Made by a program: the position numbers and the translations under genes. A DNA stretch of 32,779 nucleotides, taken from Thermomicrobiales bacterium. GTDB lineage: Bacteria; Chloroflexota; Chloroflexia; Thermomicrobiales; CADCWN01. Of this stretch, positions 23,547 to 32,767 are shown piece after piece. The DNA is taken from assembly GCA_030446685.1 (NCBI GenBank), contig JAUJMV010000015.1, positions 53,215 to 85,993 of the forward strand, given 5' to 3'. The notes beneath the pieces are model-generated. The model was not told the origin of the DNA. It ran no database searches and saw only the letters and a program-made list of their open reading frames with translations. Positions within the stretch are counted from its first letter, which is position 1; each line of letters opens with the position of its first letter.

Positions 23547-25406
23547 AGCACCGACGCGTACGCCCGCATCTACGATTTCGCCAACCAGTCCTGGTCGGCC
23601 ATCGTCAACCTCTCGCAGAATCCGGGCGCGAACACCCTGGCGGTCCGTTGCGCGATCGATGCCCGGGGCACGACCCATGTCACCTGGTCGGAAGGCGGCG
23701 CGAACAAGGCGATCCAGTACTGCCGCCTGGATAAGGGGCGGGACGCGGGCGCGATCGGCAACTGGAGCGGCATCACGACGGTCTCGCGCGAGTTCGACGC
23801 GCAGTGGGCCGACAGCTTCGCGATGTCCGCCGACCCGTCGGGCACGATCTGGGTCGCCTACGCCGCGAAGGACGGCAACTACAACGTCTTCGTCCGGTCG
23901 GTGGACGCGGCGGGCGGCGTCAATGCCGCGACGAAGGTGTCGGGGTCCGATGGACACCACCCGCGCATTGGCGTGGACCGATTCGGCTACGTGCATGTCA
24001 TCTACCGGGGTGGCGGCGCGGCGCAGTACACCTACCGGGACATTGCTAGCAATCGGTGGAGCGCCCCGGTCGCGCTGCCGGGGAGCGGCGGCGCGGTCGA
24101 GCAGATGGGCCTGGCGGTCGATCGCAACAGCGGCGCCGTCCACGCAGTCTACGCGGCCGGCGGGGACGACAGCCGCACAGTCAGGTACGTGAGCAAGGCC
24201 GGGCCGACCGGCACGAGCTTCTCGGGGCCGGTCGCGCTGACCGGCGCCGGGCGCTACGTCGTGCCGCGCCTGGCCTGGTCGCCCACCGGCCGGCTGATTA
24301 TGGTGTCCGATCTACGCCAGGGGGCCGGCTCGATCGTCTACAACATCAGTGATGACAATGGCGCCACCTGGAATGGCGCGGACTCCCTGCCTGATGCCAC
24401 CACGCAAGGCTGGCCGTGGGTGGTGGCGGACCAGAACGGCGGCGCCTACGTCGCGTACTGGAACACCAACGGCAACACGATCAGGGTGGCCAGCATCGGC
24501 GGCGCGGCACTGACGGCCCCCGGTTCCTCGACGCCGCCCCCGGCCCCCGGCCCGGCGCCGGCTCCCGCACCTGCGCCGCGGCCCGGCTGCGGCGCCTACT
24601 CCTGCTGGGCGTCGGAGGGCGGCATCCTGACCGACTCGCCGGGGGCGGCGAGCTTCAGGGGGCGGGCCTACGTCTTCGCCAGAGGGACCGACGACGCCCT
24701 CTACGTCAAGTCCACGGTGGACGGCCGGGAGTACAGCGACTGGCGCAGCCTCGGCGGCATCCTGACCGCGGCCCCGGCGGCGGCGAGCAATGACGGGCGG
24801 CTCTACGTCTTCGCCAAGGGGACCGACGACGCCCTCTACGTGAAATCCTCGCCCGACGGCTACAACTTCACCGACTGGGAGAGCCTCGGCGGCATCCTGA
24901 CCGCGCCCCCCGCCGCGGCGAGCGCCAGCGGCATCCTCTACGTCTTCGCCCGCGGGACCGACAACGCGCTCTACACCATGACCGCGGACAGCGGCACCGA
25001 CTTCGGCCGGTGGAAGGGCCTTGGCGGGATCCTGGAGGCCGCGCCGGCGGCGGCCGGGTTCCGCGGCCGGATCTACGTCTATGGTATGGGGACCGACGCC
25101 GCCCTCTACGTGAAGCGCTCGTTCAGCGGGACCAACTTCGATGAGTGGGACCGCCTCGGCGGCACCCTGACGGCGGCGCCGGCGGCGGCGAGCACGACCG
25201 ATGCGCTGCACGTCTACGCCAACGGCTCGGACAGCGCCCTTTACGAGAAAGTCTCGACCGACGGCAATGGCTACAGCGAGTGGGCCGGCCTCGACGGCGA
25301 CCTGTACCCGGGCAGCACCCCGGCGGCGGCGGGCGTCGGCAACCGCATCTTCGTCTTCGTCCGCGCGGCCGACAATTCCCTCTACGAGCGGCACCGGACC
25401 GAGTAG
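23547..25406 (+). pseudogene. Secreted beta-propeller protein, 3' part (sialidase-like plus DUF346/PLL-like repeats)
   Basis: The larger part of the IS-interrupted gene, about 619 codons, ending at a TAG at 25406. Residues from STDAYARIYDF to about 320 form repeated blades with the pattern A.D..G..HV.Y....G...Y, like sialidase or BNR propellers. A Pro/Ala linker (SSTPPPAPGPAPAP) follows. The C-terminal domain has six repeats of about 50 residues of the form W.SLGGILTAAPAAAS..GRLYVFAKGTDDALYVKSS.DG..F.DW, matching DUF346/PLL-type lectin propellers. A surface glycan-binding or adhesive role is inferred. Without its signal peptide this fragment should not be exported, and it has no obvious own start. 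Confidence 0.82.
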
Positions 25407-25456
25407 GGCGGCGACGGCACAGCTACGTGGTCCGTTTTGCGGGATCTTCTAGGGTT

Positions 25457-25606
25457 ATGCCCTCACCCCCGCCGCCACGCCCAGGGGCCGAGTGCCCCTG
25501 GGCGGCGCTGGCGAGCGGACTGGACGAGGCCCTGGTGATGTTCGTGCCGGTGGCGGACGAAGCGGTCGAGCGGGCGCGCCTCATGCGCCTCCTCGGCGCC
25601 CTCTGA
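25457..25606 (+). CDS. Possible 49-residue small protein
   Basis: A short frame, [15 protein letters not shown], then a helix-like [28 protein letters not shown]. The second half has normal amphipathic helix composition rather than GC-shadow composition. The ribosome site (AGGG) is weak. I recognise no family. It may be a real small protein between the propeller gene and the zinc-ribbon gene, or chance. Confidence 0.3.
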   Translation: MPSPPPPRPGAECPWAALASGLDEALVMFVPVADEAVERARLMRLLGAL

Positions 25607-25682
25607 GCCGGTCGCCGGGGATACCGCTCGGGCCGCCGTTAGGCACGCGCGCCCCCACGGCGGGGGATGAGGGAGCACGACT

Positions 25683-25931
25683 ATGGACTGCCCGCGCCGG
25701 GACGCCCCACACCGCCAGGCGGATTCCCCCGCCGCGGGCGCGCCCCCCGCCGCCCCGCCCCTGCTCGACGGGCGCGCGGCGGCCACCCCGGCGGGCGAAT
25801 TCCTCTGCCCTGGCTGCCGCCGCCCGCTCGCCATCGCGCTGCCCGACGCGATGTGCTTCGCCGCGGCCCAGGTCTACTGCCCCGACTGCGAGCGCGACTA
25901 CCGGGAACGCTGCGGGCGCTGGGCCGAATGA
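25683..25931 (+). CDS. Small zinc-ribbon-like protein
   Basis: An 82-residue hypothetical protein with two knuckles, LCPGC (C42, C45) and YCPDC (C66, C69), spaced 20 residues apart, which suggests a zinc ribbon. The first 35 residues are Ala/Pro-rich and probably disordered. The ATG follows GAGGGAG at good spacing. It converges on the peptidase gene with a 61-bp gap. Such ribbons often mediate protein or nucleic-acid contacts; function unknown. Confidence 0.6.
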   Translation: MDCPRRDAPHRQADSPAAGAPPAAPPLLDGRAAATPAGEFLCPGCRRPLAIALPDAMCFAAAQVYCPDCERDYRERCGRWAE

Positions 25932-25992
25932 GACGCACCCCCAGGCCGGACCGAACCGCATCCGGCGCGGCCGGGTGTCGTGGCCGCGGCGG

Positions 25993-28212
25993 CTACTCCC
26001 CCAGCAACGCCCGGCGGAAGAACGCCCCGATCCGCTCCTCCATGAAGATCCGGTCGGCCAGCCCGCGGGGCATGTGCCGCTCGTCGGGGAAGAGCAGCAA
26101 CTCGTATGGCTTGCGCGCCCGGATCAGCGCGTTGATCAGCCGCGCGGTGTGCCGGAAATGGACGTTCTCGTCGATCAGCCCGTGGACTAGCAGCAGCTCC
26201 CCGCGCAGGTGCGCGACGTGGTGCATGACGCTGCTCTCCTCGTAGCCCCGCGCGTTCTCCCGCGGGAGTCCCATGTACCGCTCGGTGTAGTGCGTGTCGT
26301 ACCCGTCCCAGTGCGTCACCGGCGCGCCGGCCACCGCCGCCCGGAAGGTGTCGGCCGCCCGGGCCAGGCAGCTCGCCGCCAGGTAGCCGCCGTAGCTCCA
26401 GCCGTAGATCCCGACGCGCGCCGGGTCGGCCAGCCCCCGGTCCACCAGCCAGCGCACCCCGTCGACCTGGTCCTCCACCTCCCGGCGCCCCAGATCGCCC
26501 TTGATCGCCCCCTCGAATGCGAGCCCCCGCCGCGCGCTGCCCCGGTTATCCAGCGTGAAGACGAGGAAACCCTGCCGGCGCAGGTGCTGCGCCCGCATCG
26601 CCACCGTCGGCCCCCACCCGTTCGTCACCATCTGGGCGTGCGGCCCGCCGTAGACGCTCACGATCGTCGGGTAGGGGCCGGGGCCGTACTCGGCCGGCGG
26701 CCGGTAGACCAGGGCATGCAGCTCCACGCCGGCCCGGTTCCGCAGCGTGACCGGTTCCGGCGGCTCCAGCCCCAATGCCGCCACGCGCGGGTCCGGCTCG
26801 TCGTGGATCGTCCGCAGCGTCGCGCCGTCCTCCAGGGACCGCAGCGTCACCGCCGGCGGCCGGTCCAGCGCCTGGTGTGTGTCGACGAACCGCCGCCGCC
26901 CGTGATCCAGGGTCACCGCGTGCCACCCCGGCTCCCGCGTGATCCGCCGCGGCGCCCCGCCGGCCAGCGGCGCCGCGTAGAGCTGCCGCTCGGTCGGCCC
27001 GTCGCGCGTCCCGGTGAAGTAGACGTAGCCCCTGTCCTCGTCCACCCCCGCCAGCCCGTCCACCAGCCACTCGCCCGCCGTCAACTGGCGCAGCAACTCG
27101 CCGCGCGCGTCGTAGAGGTACAGGTGCCGGAAGCCGGTCCGCTCCGACGCCCAGAGGAAGCCGCCCCCCTCCCGACCGGGCAGCCGCGTCAGCGGCGTGA
27201 ACGCGTCGTGCAGGTTGATCCAGGTCTCGTTCTCCTCGCGCAGCAACCTCGTCCGCGCCCCGGTGTGGGGGTCGAAGCGCAGCAGTTCCAGCGCCGTCTG
27301 CGCCCTGTTTTCCACCTGCGCCGCCAGCGCGCCGTCCGGCAGCCAGTCCACCCGCGCCAGGTAGGGGTCCTCCGCCTCGCCGTCGAGGCTCAGGTCCAGC
27401 CAAAGGGGCTCGCCCCCCGTCGCCGCCACCACGCCCAGCCGCACCCGCGCGTTCGGCCCACCGGCGAAGGGGTAATGGTGGTCCTCCTGCGCCCCGGCCC
27501 CGGTCGCGTCCCGCCCCTGATGGACGATCCGGTAGACCGGGATCGCGGTCTCGTCCACCTCCGCGAAGGCGAGCAATTTGCTGTCCGGCGACCACCAGTA
27601 GCCCCGGCTCCGCCCCATCTCCTCCTGCGCCACGTACTCGGCCAGCCCGTGCGTCCGCCCCGTCCCCCGCGCCCCGCTCGTCACCTGCCGCGGCTCGCCC
27701 CCCGCCGCCGGCACGACGTACACCTCGGCGTCCCGCACGAAGGCGACCCACTCCCCATCGGGCGAGAAGCGCGCGTCGAGCGCCGGCCCCTCCGCGCCGG
27801 CGACGATCGTTCGTAGCGGCGCGTCCGAACCGTCCTGCACGTAGACCTCGCCCCCGAGCGGGATCAGCAGTCGCGCGCCGTGTGCCGCCCAGGTGTAGTC
27901 CGTGACCCCCAGCGCCCGCTGGCGCTGCCGCTCGCGCCGCAACGCCTCCTCCAGCGACAGGTTCGCCTCGGTCGTCCCGCCCCCCGGCGGCGCGACCAGC
28001 ACCCGCCGCTCGCCCGTCGCCGGGTCGAGCGCGTAGAGCTGCCGCGTCAGCCCCCCGTCCGCGCTCGCCAGGAAGGTCACCAGCCGGTCGTCCGGGCTGA
28101 ACGCGAACGCGTCCGGGATCGCCATCCCGGGCAGCGGGTAGGTCGCCACCGCCTCCACCGGGATGCCCGGCGGGGTCCGCGCGCCGGCGGCTCGTCGCTC
28201 TTCATCCTTCAT
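25993..28212 (-). CDS. S9B dipeptidyl-peptidase IV-like serine peptidase
   Basis: A 739-residue prolyl oligopeptidase-family enzyme that should remove X-Pro or X-Ala dipeptides from peptide N-termini. The N-terminal eight-blade propeller (about 40-470) includes [22 protein letters not shown], where the paired Glu residues bind the substrate amino group in DPP-IV. The C-terminal alpha/beta hydrolase has nucleophile GWSYGG (about 604), Asp in HGLIDENV (about 679) and His in DERHMPRG (about 712). No signal peptide is visible, so it is probably cytoplasmic, in contrast to many secreted DPP-IVs. The ATG at 28212 follows AAGGAG. It appears monocistronic. Nothing suggests inactivation. Confidence 0.93.
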   Translation of the reverse strand: MKDEERRAAGARTPPGIPVEAVATYPLPGMAIPDAFAFSPDDRLVTFLASADGGLTRQLYALDPATGERRVLVAPPGGGTTEANLSLEEALRRERQRQRALGVTDYTWAAHGARLLIPLGGEVYVQDGSDAPLRTIVAGAEGPALDARFSPDGEWVAFVRDAEVYVVPAAGGEPRQVTSGARGTGRTHGLAEYVAQEEMGRSRGYWWSPDSKLLAFAEVDETAIPVYRIVHQGRDATGAGAQEDHHYPFAGGPNARVRLGVVAATGGEPLWLDLSLDGEAEDPYLARVDWLPDGALAAQVENRAQTALELLRFDPHTGARTRLLREENETWINLHDAFTPLTRLPGREGGGFLWASERTGFRHLYLYDARGELLRQLTAGEWLVDGLAGVDEDRGYVYFTGTRDGPTERQLYAAPLAGGAPRRITREPGWHAVTLDHGRRRFVDTHQALDRPPAVTLRSLEDGATLRTIHDEPDPRVAALGLEPPEPVTLRNRAGVELHALVYRPPAEYGPGPYPTIVSVYGGPHAQMVTNGWGPTVAMRAQHLRRQGFLVFTLDNRGSARRGLAFEGAIKGDLGRREVEDQVDGVRWLVDRGLADPARVGIYGWSYGGYLAASCLARAADTFRAAVAGAPVTHWDGYDTHYTERYMGLPRENARGYEESSVMHHVAHLRGELLLVHGLIDENVHFRHTARLINALIRARKPYELLLFPDERHMPRGLADRIFMEERIGAFFRRALLGE

Positions 28213-28365
28213 GCGTTGGCGCTCCTTGGGCGTCTACGCGCCGGCGGCGCTTCGCGTGTGGCCTCAGTAGTGATCGGGACGCGGACGCCGGTGTTCTCGT
28301 CTTGTCCTCGTCCGGGGCTCATTGCCGGCAAACCCAGCCGGGGGGCCGCTGTCGCGCGCGTGGTG

Positions 28366-28803
28366 TCAGGCCGGGCCGGGCGTCGGGCGGTAGATCGGCG
28401 AGTCCGGCGGGATCGCCATCAGTTCGAGGCGGTTGCCGTCCGGGTCGGCGATGAAGGCGAGCGCCTGCCCGGCGCGGCCCGCGCGCGGCGGCGCCGTAGG
28501 GGCGACCCCGAGCGTAGCCAGGTGGGCCAGCGCGGCCTCCAGGTCGTCCACCACCAGGCAGGTGTGCGCGTAGCCGAGCGGCTCCGGCGGCTCCTCGATG
28601 GGGTTCTTGCCGTCCGGGAACAGCTCAACGAACTGCCCCGGCGCCAGCTCCAGGTAGACCAACTGCGGGGCGCCGTCCTCCCGGCGCGCCCGGAAAGCCT
28701 CCCGCGCGCCGAACGCCGCCGCGTACCACGCGATACTCCGCTCCAGATCGCGCACGCGGAACGCCACATGCCCCAACCGCGGCGCACTCGCCCCTGCCGC
28801 CAT
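28366..28803 (-). CDS. VOC-family (glyoxalase/bleomycin-resistance fold) protein
   Basis: A 145-residue vicinal-oxygen-chelate protein with two beta-alpha-beta-beta-beta modules. Candidate metal ligands are His in LGHVAFRV (12), Glu in QFVELF, His in GYAHTCLVV and Glu in NRLELMAI, the usual four positions. It may be a lactoylglutathione lyase-like isomerase, dioxygenase or resistance protein; the substrate is not deducible. The ATG at 28803 with GGGAGGAGG upstream is preferred to a longer frame whose extra residues are low complexity. It lies 153 bp upstream of the peptidase gene on the same strand. Confidence 0.88.
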   Translation of the reverse strand: MAAGASAPRLGHVAFRVRDLERSIAWYAAAFGAREAFRARREDGAPQLVYLELAPGQFVELFPDGKNPIEEPPEPLGYAHTCLVVDDLEAALAHLATLGVAPTAPPRAGRAGQALAFIADPDGNRLELMAIPPDSPIYRPTPGPA

Positions 28804-29254
28804 CGCTTCGCCTCCTCCCGCCCTGCCCAGGCGCTGGCCGTCCTGTACCGGTCGGTCGTCCCCCCGCGACCCGCCACCACCCGCGGCGCGTGCGGCCCAG
28901 GCCCGGGTTGGTTCAAGGAGACCAGGGGCTCGCCCCGGTCCCACGGGCCATGAATCACTCCGAACCGATGAGTGCAAGCGCCATGCCAGAACGCGGCGTC
29001 CGCCGCGCGGAGGACGGGGGCGGACGGGAATGGGCGACAATTCGCGCTCCTAGGCGAGATGAGCGGGCGTCCGGCCCCAGCCGCGTTCACCCGCCCCCGT
29101 CTTGGGCGCGAGATGAAGCGCAGGGGACGCAACTGGCGGTAGCGAACAACGGGAGGACCGGGGCGACAAGCATCACCCCGGTCCCCGGTTAGAACGTGAG
29201 GCGCAGATTCCCGCCGCCGGGAGGGGCGCGCGGGGGGCCGACGCCCGCCCGGCG
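28804..29254. other. 451-bp gap between VOC and SpoIID-like genes: no gene seen
   Basis: Frames here are short and low complexity. The only structure noted is a 9-bp hairpin at 29155-29184. The VOC promoter should lie in the left part, but no clear -10 was found. Confidence 0.45.
29155..29184. terminator. Hairpin downstream of the SpoIID-like gene
   Basis: GGACCGGGG (29155-29163) and CCCCGGTCC (29176-29184) are perfect inverted arms around a 12-nt loop, about 70 nt past the SpoIID-like stop. No T-tract, so terminator function is tentative. Confidence 0.35.
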
Positions 29255-30957
29255 CTACTCGACGATCACCAGCACCGTGGCCGAGCCCTCGTTCCCCACC
29301 GGGTTGTACTGCACGACGTTCGTGCCCGGCTGGAGGTAGGCGCCGATGTCGATCCGCACCACCCCCTGCGCCAGGGCCTCGGCGCCCAGGGTCAGGTCGT
29401 GGGTCTCGTTAATGTGGATGCGCAGCCCCTTCAGCCCGTTCGGGCGGATCTCCAGGATGCCCCCCCGGTCGGCGCGCTGAACTGCTGCCGCAGCGTCGGC
29501 GGGCCGTCGCCGCGCCCGCCCCCGATGGTGATCGGGCAGGAGCCGATGTCCACGCCACTGTAGTAGCCCTTGAGGATCTGCAAGAAGCTCTGCCCGGCCC
29601 GCCCGCGCCCGTCCGCGCCGTACTGGCTCAGGCCGATGTTGTGCCCGAAACCGCCGCCGAAGGTCGTCACGCTGGCCAGGCTGCCGTCGGCGTTGTACCG
29701 CGGCTCGATCACGCTCGGGTTGGTCAGCGGGAAACCGGCCGGGGTGATCCGCGCCGAGCAGATCGCCGGCTCCGGCCGGGCGGTGGTGCCGAAGACCGTG
29801 CGGACGTTGCGCCAGCCCCTGACCTCGACGACCCCGCCGCTCAGGGTGACGCGGGCGACGCCGACGCGCCCCGAGGCGTCCATCCGCTCCACGACCTCCA
29901 CGCCGGTTACGTCGCCGGTCAGGGTGCCGCTCACCGGCACGTAGACGCCGGCGATCAGCCGCGCCTTGATCGCGGTGGCGGGGATCTCCATCTGCCAGCG
30001 CGCGAAGCGGTTGCCGGTGCGCTCGCAGGAGTCGTAGGTCTGCGGCTGCGGGGTCATCCAGAAGGCCCGCACCGCCGCCTCGTCGCCGAACGCCGGCGCC
30101 TCGCCCACGCCGTCGTAGACGCCGCGCAGGTAGGGGGTGGTGTTGGCGCCGGGGAAGCGGTCGGCCGGCTCGGGGAAGCTCCACTCGACGTTCTCGGTGT
30201 GGCCGCCCATCGAGGACGAGTAGTAGGCGGTGATGATCCCGCCCTGGTAGGAGGCGACGAGCCCGCGTGTCCCGTCCGCCGCCTCGTCCCCCCGCGGCTG
30301 TTCCGAGGTCGCGCCCCGGTAGACCTGCGAGGCGGGCGAGTCGACGAGGTCGAACGGGTAGCCGAGCCGCACGAAGCGGCCGATGTTGGCGACGGCGTAG
30401 CCGCGCGCGGCGGTCGCCTGGGCCTTCAGCGCCTCGAGGTGGAAGAAGGCCGGCGATTCGTTGACGACCACGCCGCGCGTGTAGTTCTCCAGGTCCACGA
30501 TGTTGACGAGGTTGACCCGCCCCGGCGCGGTGGCCGCGCCGCGCGCGACTTCCATCGCGCCGCAGTAGCGCGGGGTCAGGTAGCTGGCGTAGGTGAGGTT
30601 GTTGACCCGCCTGATGCTCTCGACCTGGAAGAGGTTTCCGGTCTCGGTCGGGGCGAAGCGGATCGGGCCGGCGAAGGCGCCGAGCGCGCCGCCCGGTCCG
30701 CTGACTGCGTAGCCGGTGTCGCCGTGCCGCACCTCGAAGACCTACCCCGGCTCCATCGCCGTGATCTGCTTGCCAGTGGCTCCGTCGAGTACGCGGACCG
30801 TCCCCTGCGTGTTGCTCAACCGCACGAGCGGGTGATCGCGGTTGGCGAACTCGGAGAGGGCGCCGGGGCCGGGGCGGGCGGTCGCCCGATGCGCGCGGTC
30901 GCCGGTGCCCGGGAGCCCTCCTCCGCTCACCCCCGCGCCGGCGTCCGGGCATCGCAA
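29255..30957 (-). pseudogene. SpoIID/LytB-domain protein, interrupted by a stop and a frameshift
   Basis: A SpoIID-like peptidoglycan lytic transglycosylase, the family that cleaves denuded glycan. The core is well preserved from 30732 to 29470: VNIVDLENYTRGVVVNESPAFFHLEALKAQATAARGYA with the catalytic-type Glu, YSSSMGGHTENVEW, and the terminal GGGFGHNIGLSQYGADGRGRAGQSFLQILKGYYSG. Upstream, LVRLSNTQGTVRVLDGATGKQITAMEPG runs in the same frame but is cut by an in-frame TAG at 30742-30744, perhaps once CAG. Downstream, a C7 run at 29460-29466 shifts the frame away from GGILEIRPNGLKGLRIHINET...ATVLVIVE; adding one base restores it. No signal peptide is found in any frame before the TTG at 30957, so the N-terminus may also be damaged. 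A real promoter-like box remains upstream. Confidence 0.8.
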
Positions 30958-31026
30958 CAGGCATCGGCCGCTGGGGCGGGCGGATGCACGTGTTGGTCGG
31001 CGATAACCCGCGGGACACGTCGGGGG

Positions 31027-31035
31027 ATGATACCA
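31027..31035 (-). promoter_or_regulatory. Extended -10 box upstream of the SpoIID-like gene
   Basis: TGGTATCAT on the minus strand, identical to the rmlB box at 13532. It predicts transcription from about 31020, so the SpoIID-like reading frame should start downstream of that point. Confidence 0.5.
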
Positions 31036-31120
31036 CGGGAGAGGCCGCCGTGGTAGGCATGGTTGAGGGCGCTGGGCCTTGCTCGCCCTCTCGACCGTCG
31101 CGGGGCGATCGCGGCTCCCC

Positions 31121-32410
31121 TCAGCGCGCCCCGGCGTAGTCGGCCGGTGGCTCGGCCCCGGTGTGCGGCGCGATCGGCGGCGGCTGGTCGAGCAGGAAGG
31201 CGCGCACCGTGGCGAAGTAGGGGCCGGGTTGCTCGAGGTACGCCTGGTGGCCCGCGCCTGGCAGGTAGACGAGGGCCGCGCCCGGCAGGGTGTCCCGGTA
31301 CTCGATGGCGATGCGCCACGGCAGGTAGTCGCACGCGCCCTTGAGGATCAGCGCGGGCGCGCGGGCCGCGCGGAGCGCCGGCCGCGGGTCGGCCGCGTCG
31401 CGGTCCATGAGCGTGACCTGGTTGGCGTAGAAGCCGGTGCCGTCGACGGGCAGCGGGTCGGTGGCGGTGTCGCAGAAGAGCCCCGGCGTGGCGAGGGAGG
31501 TGATGCGGTCGAAGCGCGCGTCCAACTCGCGGTCGCCCGCGAAGGCGTGCGCGGCGCGCGGGTTGACCTGGGTGAGCGCCCAGGCGGCGGTGGCGCGGGG
31601 CTGGTAGAGCAGGGCGTTCACGCGGCCGCGCCGTTCCGCCGGGAGGCGGTCGACGATGCCGGTTCCGGTCGTCCCGTAGTCGTGCAGCGCGAGCGCGCCG
31701 GGGGAGGAGAAGACCACTTTCGCGACGCGCTCGGGGTGGGCGGCGAGGTAGGCCGCGGCGAGGGTGGCCCCCCACGAGTGCCCGATGAGGATCACCCGCT
31801 CCGCGCCGATCCGCTCGCGCGCCGCCTCCAGGTCGGCGACGTGCCGTGCCAGCGTGTAGCCCGTCGGGTCGGCGAGGCGGGCGGAGCGCCCCGTCCCGAT
31901 CTGGTCGTAGGCGTAGACGTCGTAGCCGTCCGCCGCCAGCCGCCCGAAGTGCGCGACGGCCTCGGGCAGTTCCGACACGCCGGGACCGCCGTGCAGGTAG
32001 ACGATCGGCGTCGGTCGCGCCGCGCCCCGCGCCGGCGCCCGCGCGTAGGCCAGTCGGGAGCCGGTGGGGAGGTCCCAGGTCTGCTGCCCCGGCACCGGCG
32101 TCGGGGGGTGGTACGGGTCGCCCAGCGGTTGGAAGATCGTCAGCGCGGCGGCGGGGACGGTAGCGGCGATGGTGGCCGCCGGGACGAGGCGGCGCACCGC
32201 CCGCCGCCGCGGAGGTGCCAGGCCGCGCGAGGCGAGGGCTACCAGGCCAGTTGTGCCGAGCGCGAGCGCCGCCAGCCCGGCGAGGGTGAAGAGCGCCGGC
32301 CGGGTGGTAATCGCGGCAGCGCCGATGAAGGCGGCGAGGGCCGCGACGACGCCCAGCAGCGCCGCCAGCGCGATCAGGACGGCGCGGCCGATGGCGCGCA
32401 ACGGGCGCAT
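31121..32410 (-). CDS. Membrane-anchored alpha/beta hydrolase, proline iminopeptidase-like (S33)
   Basis: A 429-residue protein. About four N-terminal TM helices (about 8-95) are followed by an extracytoplasmic or cytoplasmic hydrolase domain. The oxyanion motif HGGPG (about 140), nucleophile GHSWGA (about 211), Asp in KGACDYLPW (about 359) and His in GAGHQAY (about 387) match S33 prolyl aminopeptidases and related hydrolases. Membrane-bound versions release N-terminal Pro or act on esters; the substrate is not set by sequence. The ATG at 32410 follows GAGGAGGT at ideal spacing, which overrides a longer frame of low-complexity residues extending to 32725. Together with the DPP-IV-like enzyme it may serve Pro-peptide turnover (inference). 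Confidence 0.88.
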   Translation of the reverse strand: MRPLRAIGRAVLIALAALLGVVAALAAFIGAAAITTRPALFTLAGLAALALGTTGLVALASRGLAPPRRRAVRRLVPAATIAATVPAAALTIFQPLGDPYHPPTPVPGQQTWDLPTGSRLAYARAPARGAARPTPIVYLHGGPGVSELPEAVAHFGRLAADGYDVYAYDQIGTGRSARLADPTGYTLARHVADLEAARERIGAERVILIGHSWGATLAAAYLAAHPERVAKVVFSSPGALALHDYGTTGTGIVDRLPAERRGRVNALLYQPRATAAWALTQVNPRAAHAFAGDRELDARFDRITSLATPGLFCDTATDPLPVDGTGFYANQVTLMDRDAADPRPALRAARAPALILKGACDYLPWRIAIEYRDTLPGAALVYLPGAGHQAYLEQPGPYFATVRAFLLDQPPPIAPHTGAEPPADYAGAR

Positions 32411-32767
32411 GCGGCTACCTCCTCGAACGGATCCGCCCGCGTCCGGCCGGCCGCTGGGACCGGCCGCCGACCAGTAGTGTAACGGCATCGGCCGTCGCGT
32501 GTGGGACGTGCCGTGCCCCCGCCGCGCCTTGGCGGGCTCCGCTGCGCCATCTCGTGCCACGCCCGGCGGCTTCCTCCGCGCACATCGGGGTGCGGGGCGA
32601 GGCGTCGCGCGCGTGACCGGCGAGCAATCCGCCGCGGCGCGCGGTGGGGGTGCTGCTCGCCCGGCCGGAGCCCGATCCGGCGCGGTCGCTGATATGATGG
32701 CGGCAGCGCCCCCGATCGCCCCCACCCGCGGGGCGGCGACCGTCTCGGGCGCGAGGGGGAGCGGCCG
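32411..32767. other. Divergent intergenic region
   Basis: The gap separates the minus-strand hydrolase from a plus-strand gene entering at the window end. It holds a weak TACACT (minus, 32476-32481) that could serve the hydrolase and a better extended -10 for the plus strand. Open frames across it are GC shadows. Confidence 0.45.
32690..32698 (+). promoter_or_regulatory. Extended -10 box near the window end
   Basis: TGATATGAT (TG-N-TATGAT), about 70 nt upstream of an ATG with a ribosome site. No clear -35. Confidence 0.5.

Noticed and set aside
24312-25394. A 360-codon minus-strand frame opposite the propeller repeats
   Set aside because: It is regular only because the plus-strand gene is made of repeats; the translation has no hydrophobic core pattern.
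26209-27816. A 535-codon plus-strand frame opposite the DPP-IV-like gene
   Set aside because: Pro/Arg/His-rich shadow with no motif; the minus strand encodes the full peptidase with all catalytic residues.
29641-31056. A 471-codon plus-strand frame opposite the SpoIID-like gene
   Set aside because: Shadow frame; composition is repetitive and the minus strand carries the SpoIID motifs.
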